A DNA stretch of 64,000 nt from Hymenobacter jeongseonensis (GTDB lineage Bacteria > Bacteroidota > Bacteroidia > Cytophagales > Hymenobacteraceae): positions 744,001 through 808,000 of the forward strand of contig NZ_JADQDQ010000001.1 in the NCBI RefSeq assembly GCF_015694725.1, read 5' to 3'. This document shows, in pieces, positions 60,843-64,000 of the stretch. Below the pieces are notes generated by a model, which saw nothing but the letters and a program-made list of their open reading frames with translations, made no database searches and was not told the origin of the DNA. Numbering within the stretch: position 1 is the stretch's first letter; each line of letters starts with the position of its first letter. Both the position numbers and the translations under genes were made by a program.

Positions 60843-61036
60843 AAAGGGCTACGGAATGGGAGAACGTAGAGCTTTAGACCAATAGTATGCAGTTACCTGA
60901 AAAAAATGAGAGAGCGACGGCTAGTCGGGATTATTTCCCACTAGAATCGGACCAAATGTAGAGAAGCAGAATGCACATGCGCAATAGACGAGAATCAGAA
61001 ATGACAAAATCTTTTTGCTCTGTCCGTGCAACATTC

Positions 61037-61067
61037 TTAAAAAACAGCTGCATTGCCTGTTTTTAAA
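61037..61067 (-). terminator. Likely terminator of the STAS-like gene
   Basis: On the minus strand, AAAAACAG and CTGTTTTT pair around GCAATGCAG and are followed by more T. It lies about 60 bases past the stop of the STAS-like gene. Confidence 0.6.
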
Positions 61068-61128
61068 GATTGAGCAAATAAAATATTTCCATAAAAGATG
61101 CAATTCGTCAAGCTTCCTGTCTGATACG

Positions 61129-61533
61129 CTATTGGGCCAACCACTGGTAAGCGGCCGCTTCATCCGTGAACAAGGCCGTGTAGTAGCCTTGATTGGGCCG
61201 TTGGTTGCTGCTGATGGTGGCCACGGAACTGGCCGCCCGCGCTTGCAGTGCCCGCAGCGGCGAAACCAGAAAGGCGAGGCGTACCGGTTCGGTGTAGCGG
61301 TGGGGGAGTTTGACGAAAAAATCCGTTTCGAGCCAAGCGTCAAGCTCAGGGCTGGTTAATTCCTCGCGGCGGCGCAGGTCGAGCAGCCAGCGCCAGCAGT
61401 GGTGCTCATCGGCCGCGTCGAGGACTGCGAAGTACCCGTCTTTAAGTTCTTGCGCAGTGATTTCGCGCTGCCACCGCGCCACGATGGCGGGCAGGTCTGG
61501 GCGGGGCGTAATTTCCAGGCCAAAAGCTACCAT
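61129..61533 (-). CDS. SpoIIAA/STAS-like hypothetical protein
   Basis: A 134-residue soluble protein. The alternation of strands and helices (PDLPAIVARWQREITAQELK, DGYFAVLDAADEHHCWRWLL, DLRRREELTSPELDAWLETD, VRLAFLVSPLRALQARAASS and the end YYTALFTDEAAAYQWLAQ) fits a small STAS-like fold of the type seen as a free-standing protein in Bacteroidota. No known partner lies next to it. Function unknown. It is divergent from the MFS gene. Confidence 0.7.
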   Translation of the reverse strand: MVAFGLEITPRPDLPAIVARWQREITAQELKDGYFAVLDAADEHHCWRWLLDLRRREELTSPELDAWLETDFFVKLPHRYTEPVRLAFLVSPLRALQARAASSVATISSNQRPNQGYYTALFTDEAAAYQWLAQ

Positions 61534-61621
61534 AAGCCGGAAAGTGAAAGGGACGATGGGTATCGGGTTGCAATGTAGGCGAAAGCTGCCTGCTGACCTA
61601 ACCGCCAGCCGCCGTTGGTCC

Positions 61622-61629
61622 TACCTTTG
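61622..61629 (+). promoter_or_regulatory. Predicted -7 box of the MFS transporter gene
   Basis: TACCTTTG, an exact TANNTTTG match, is 36 bases before ATG 61665. I see no TTG at the proper -33 distance. Confidence 0.45.
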
Positions 61630-61664
61630 CGTGCCGTCGTCGTAAAGGCGTCTTTTCGTGCGCT

Positions 61665-62957
61665 ATGCTTCCTTCCGACCCGGTTACTTCCTCTGCTCCC
61701 CACGACCCCTACGCCGCGCTGCGACTGCCTGATTTCCGCCGCTTGGTGTCGGCCAGAACCCTGCTGACGGTGGCCACGCGAGTGCAGGGGTTAGTAGTGA
61801 GCTGGCAGATATTCAAGCTCACCAACAACCCGCTCGCCCTGGGCCTGATAGGGTTGTCAGAGGCCGTGCCGAGCATTGTGGTATCGCTCTATGCCGGGTA
61901 CGTGGCCGATTCGATGCGGCGCAAAAACATTGTGGTGGCGGCCATGGCCGTGTTGCTGCTGTGCGCGGCGGCCCTGGCAGGATTTGCCAGCCCGTATGGC
62001 ATCGGCTTTCTGGCGAAGGACTCACTCTACACCATTCCGCTCTATGGGGTGATTTTTGTCAGCGGCATTGCGCGCGGCTTTATGGGGCCCGCGCTGTTCT
62101 CGTTTATGCCCCAACTGCTGCCCGACCGTGCTTTTTTGCCCAATGCCATTACCTGGAACAGCACCACATACCAAGGGTCGTCGGTACTGGGCCCGGCCAT
62201 TGGCGGGTACCTGATTGCGCACTTGGGCGTGGCCAATTCTTACGTCGTCACGACGGTGCTGCTGGGGCTGGCGCTGTTCCAGTTCGCGCGCATTGCCGGC
62301 CGGCCCCTGCCTCCAACCGAGGGCGAGCGGCTCAATTTGAAAGACAGCGTGCTCAGCGGCCTGCGATTCATTTTTAGCAACCAACTGGTGCTCGCGGCCC
62401 TGTCGTTGGATATGTTTGCGGTGCTTTTTGGAGGCGCGGTGGCCTTGCTGCCCGTGTTTGCGGCCGATATTCTCAAAGTGGGCCCCACCGGGTTTGGGCA
62501 CCTCGAAGCCGCACCCGCGGTTGGCTCGGTGCTGATGGCAGTGTTCCTGACCTACTTTCCGTTGCGGCGGCACGCGGGCCGCAAGCTACTCTGGGCTGTG
62601 GCGGGATTTGGCGCGGCCACCATCGGGTTTGCGTTGTCCAAAAACTTTTACCTGTCGCTAGGCCTCTTGTTCTTGACGGGGGTATTTGATTCCGTTTCGG
62701 TCATTGTGCGCTCCACTTTGATTCACACCTTCACCCCGGAGTACATGAAGGGCCGGGTTTCGGCGGTGAATAATATTTTCATCGGCTCCAGCAATGAGAT
62801 TGGTGCTTTTGAGAGCGGCGTGGCCGCGCGGCTGATGGGAACCGTGAGGTCGGTGGTATTTGGGGGCGTGATGACGCTGTTGGTCGTAGCCGTCACCGCT
62901 TGGCGGGCCGATAAACTGCGCGAGTTAGAAATGGGCAAAAATCAGCCGGTTGCGTAG
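61665..62957 (+). CDS. Major facilitator superfamily transporter
   Basis: A 430-residue inner-membrane protein with about twelve hydrophobic segments, in two halves separated by a charged loop near residue 205-220. The motif LRLPDFRRLVSARTLLTVAT and LSEAVPSIVVSLYAGYVADS, with MRRKNIVVAAMAVLLLCAAA, resembles the MFS_3 (EntS/enterobactin exporter) group, so it may be an exporter. The substrate is unknown; no siderophore genes are seen near it. It is flanked on the right by a convergent nucleotidyltransferase gene. Confidence 0.85.
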   Translation: MLPSDPVTSSAPHDPYAALRLPDFRRLVSARTLLTVATRVQGLVVSWQIFKLTNNPLALGLIGLSEAVPSIVVSLYAGYVADSMRRKNIVVAAMAVLLLCAAALAGFASPYGIGFLAKDSLYTIPLYGVIFVSGIARGFMGPALFSFMPQLLPDRAFLPNAITWNSTTYQGSSVLGPAIGGYLIAHLGVANSYVVTTVLLGLALFQFARIAGRPLPPTEGERLNLKDSVLSGLRFIFSNQLVLAALSLDMFAVLFGGAVALLPVFAADILKVGPTGFGHLEAAPAVGSVLMAVFLTYFPLRRHAGRKLLWAVAGFGAATIGFALSKNFYLSLGLLFLTGVFDSVSVIVRSTLIHTFTPEYMKGRVSAVNNIFIGSSNEIGAFESGVAARLMGTVRSVVFGGVMTLLVVAVTAWRADKLRELEMGKNQPVA

Positions 62958-62979
62958 CAAGCCGGTGGCAGGAGTTGTG

Positions 62980-63624
62980 TTATTCTTCGCCTTTGGCCAG
63001 TAGAGAAGCGTATTGCTCCGGCGTGTCCACATCCAGCAATCCCTCCGGAAAGGTGATGCGGCCGGCTGCTTTGCCCCAACTGGCAATGAGGCGGTTGGCA
63101 CCCTGAGCGCCTTGCAAACTATGGAGCGCAGGAAGCGCCGACTGGTCGAAAACAGCTGGGACACCCAAGGTGTCACCGTAGGCTGCGGCCACAACGGGGG
63201 CGTGGGTGTACTGCTGTTTTTCGATTAGCTGGTGCAGCAATTCGGGCGTCACGAGTGGCTGGTCGCTCAACATAACGAGGTAGGCACTAGGCTTGGAACT
63301 GGCCGCGGCGGCCAAGCCAGCTTGAATGGAAGATGCCATGCCGGTCTGCCAATCGGGATTGTGAACGACCTGGAATGGCAAATCCGCCACTTCAGCTGCT
63401 AACGACGCGTGAATGGCTCCGGTCACCAGCACCAACGGTGTGCAACCAGTTGCCACGGCCGTTTCGGCGGCGTGGCGAAGCAAAGTGCGGCCGCGATAGG
63501 GCAGCAACTGCTTGGGCTGGCCCATGCGACTGGAGGCCCCGGCCGCCAGCAACAGCAGCGCTACCGAACCGGACGAAGCCGGCGCGGTGGCGCTGAATGT
63601 GGGCGGTAAGGGCCGCGAAGCCAT
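62980..63624 (-). CDS. MobA-like NTP transferase (probable molybdenum cofactor cytidylyltransferase)
   Basis: A 214-residue nucleotidyltransferase. The signature LLLLAAGASSRMGQPKQLLP is followed by YRGRTLLRHAAETAVATGCT, and later SAYLVMLSDQPLVTPELLHQ with the Asp that binds metal. This matches the MocA/MobA group that makes the dinucleotide form of the molybdenum cofactor. Its ATG at 63624 directly abuts the stop of the upstream molybdoenzyme gene, which supports a role in maturing that enzyme; the choice of MCD versus MGD is inferred from the enzyme type. Confidence 0.85.
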   Translation of the reverse strand: MASRPLPPTFSATAPASSGSVALLLLAAGASSRMGQPKQLLPYRGRTLLRHAAETAVATGCTPLVLVTGAIHASLAAEVADLPFQVVHNPDWQTGMASSIQAGLAAAASSKPSAYLVMLSDQPLVTPELLHQLIEKQQYTHAPVVAAAYGDTLGVPAVFDQSALPALHSLQGAQGANRLIASWGKAAGRITFPEGLLDVDTPEQYASLLAKGEE

Positions 63625-64000
63625 CTAAACGGGCTTCGTAGCCAGGATTTTATCGGGGGTCATGGGCAGGTCGCGTACGCGCTTGCCGGTGGCGTGGAAG
63701 ATAGCATTGCCCACCGCCGCCGAAACGCCCACCATGGAAATCTCACCGATGCCTTTCACACCCATGGCGTTGATGTAAGGGTCCCGCTCGTCGATAAACT
63801 CCACCGTCATATCCGGAATGTCGGCGTTGACGGGAATGTGATAGTCAGCCAAATCGGCGTTGACGTAGCGGGCAAACTGGTTGTCGCGGTGCGTGGCTTC
63901 CATCAGCGCCGCGCCAATGCCGAAAATGGAGCCGCCGATAATCTGGCTGCGGGCCGTTTTGGCGTTGAGGATGCGGCCTGCGCCGTGCACGCTCACCCAG
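63625..64000 (-). CDS. Xanthine dehydrogenase-type molybdopterin-binding subunit, 5' part cut by the window edge
   Basis: The last 125 codons of a xanthine-oxidase family large subunit (XdhB/CoxL type), which holds the molybdopterin and the active site. Visible blocks are SVHGAGRILNAKTARSQIIG, GGSIFGIGAALMEATHRDNQ, VNADLADYHIPVNADIPDMT and the closing GVKGIGEISMVGVSAAVGNA with the Glu of the active site in KGIGE. The 5' part, about 600 residues, is outside. The stop is directly adjacent to the ATG of the MobA-like gene, so the pair is translationally coupled. The substrate is unknown. Confidence 0.88.
   Translation of the reverse strand, partial: WVSVHGAGRILNAKTARSQIIGGSIFGIGAALMEATHRDNQFARYVNADLADYHIPVNADIPDMTVEFIDERDPYINAMGVKGIGEISMVGVSAAVGNAIFHATGKRVRDLPMTPDKILATKPV

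Noticed and set aside
60921..61343. Minus-strand 140-codon open frame overlapping the STAS-like gene
   Set aside because: It overlaps the supported gene in another frame and the terminator-like hairpin; no domain is recognisable.
1..64000. tRNA, rRNA, CRISPR, prophage, toxin-antitoxin, restriction-modification or integrase signatures
   Set aside because: None was seen on either strand. mazG here is the pyrophosphohydrolase and is not beside a mazEF pair.

Overview
The window looks like chromosomal core sequence from a Cytophagales member of the Bacteroidota, most like Hymenobacter. Evidence: high G+C; gliding-type lipoproteins GldB and GldD; tandem DUF6089 barrels; the uppS-bamA-ompH-ompH block; a 29-residue AURKAIP1/COX24-type protein before an RNase G gene; several -7 boxes of the Bacteroidota form TANNTTTG; and few Shine-Dalgarno sequences. 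The genus is inferred from general resemblance. I see no rRNA, tRNA, CRISPR array, insertion sequence or prophage. Both ends cut a gene: pdxJ on the left and a xanthine-dehydrogenase-type large subunit on the right.

Layout. 1-6.8 kb: pdxJ, a YqeY protein, a CvpA protein, pabA, an alpha/beta hydrolase, a CBS protein, a short Omp85-like protein and nadK. 6.9-14.6 kb: an envelope block with two DUF6089 barrels, uppS, bamA, two Skp/OmpH chaperones and an RluD-type pseudouridine synthase. 14.7-21.2 kb, minus strand: exbB-exbD-exbD-tonB ending in a terminator, then a separate unit with a small membrane protein, a PstS-like lipoprotein without ABC partners, and a TPR protein. 21.3-31.3 kb: mazG facing glmM, a cysteine desulfurase, a PA2169-type protein, two multi-pass membrane proteins, a PRC-barrel protein, a lipoprotein and hemH. 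31.6-37.4 kb: era and der with a palindromic repeat between them, a small lipoprotein, murQ, a cytochrome-b5-like protein and an arginase-fold protein lacking two metal ligands.

37.5-45.8 kb is a fatty-acid degradation cluster: acyl-CoA synthetase, MarR regulator, FadN-type fusion, thiolase and acyl-CoA dehydrogenase. Near-identical inverted repeats precede the MarR gene and the dehydrogenase gene, which suggests one MarR-controlled regulon. 45.8-59.9 kb carries recG, gldD, ssb, mutY, an HU protein, a TPR protein, the 29-residue protein, rng, a barrel protein, gldB, a glycosyltransferase and nth. 60-64 kb has an ECF sigma factor overlapping a small putative anti-sigma gene, a STAS-like protein, an MFS transporter and a MobA-like nucleotidyltransferase abutting the truncated molybdoenzyme gene.

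I did not find an obvious new defence or mobile system. The strongest leads are the paired operators of the fat-degradation cluster, the 29-residue gene and the hairpins around it, the palindromic repeat families, and the altered arginase-like protein.
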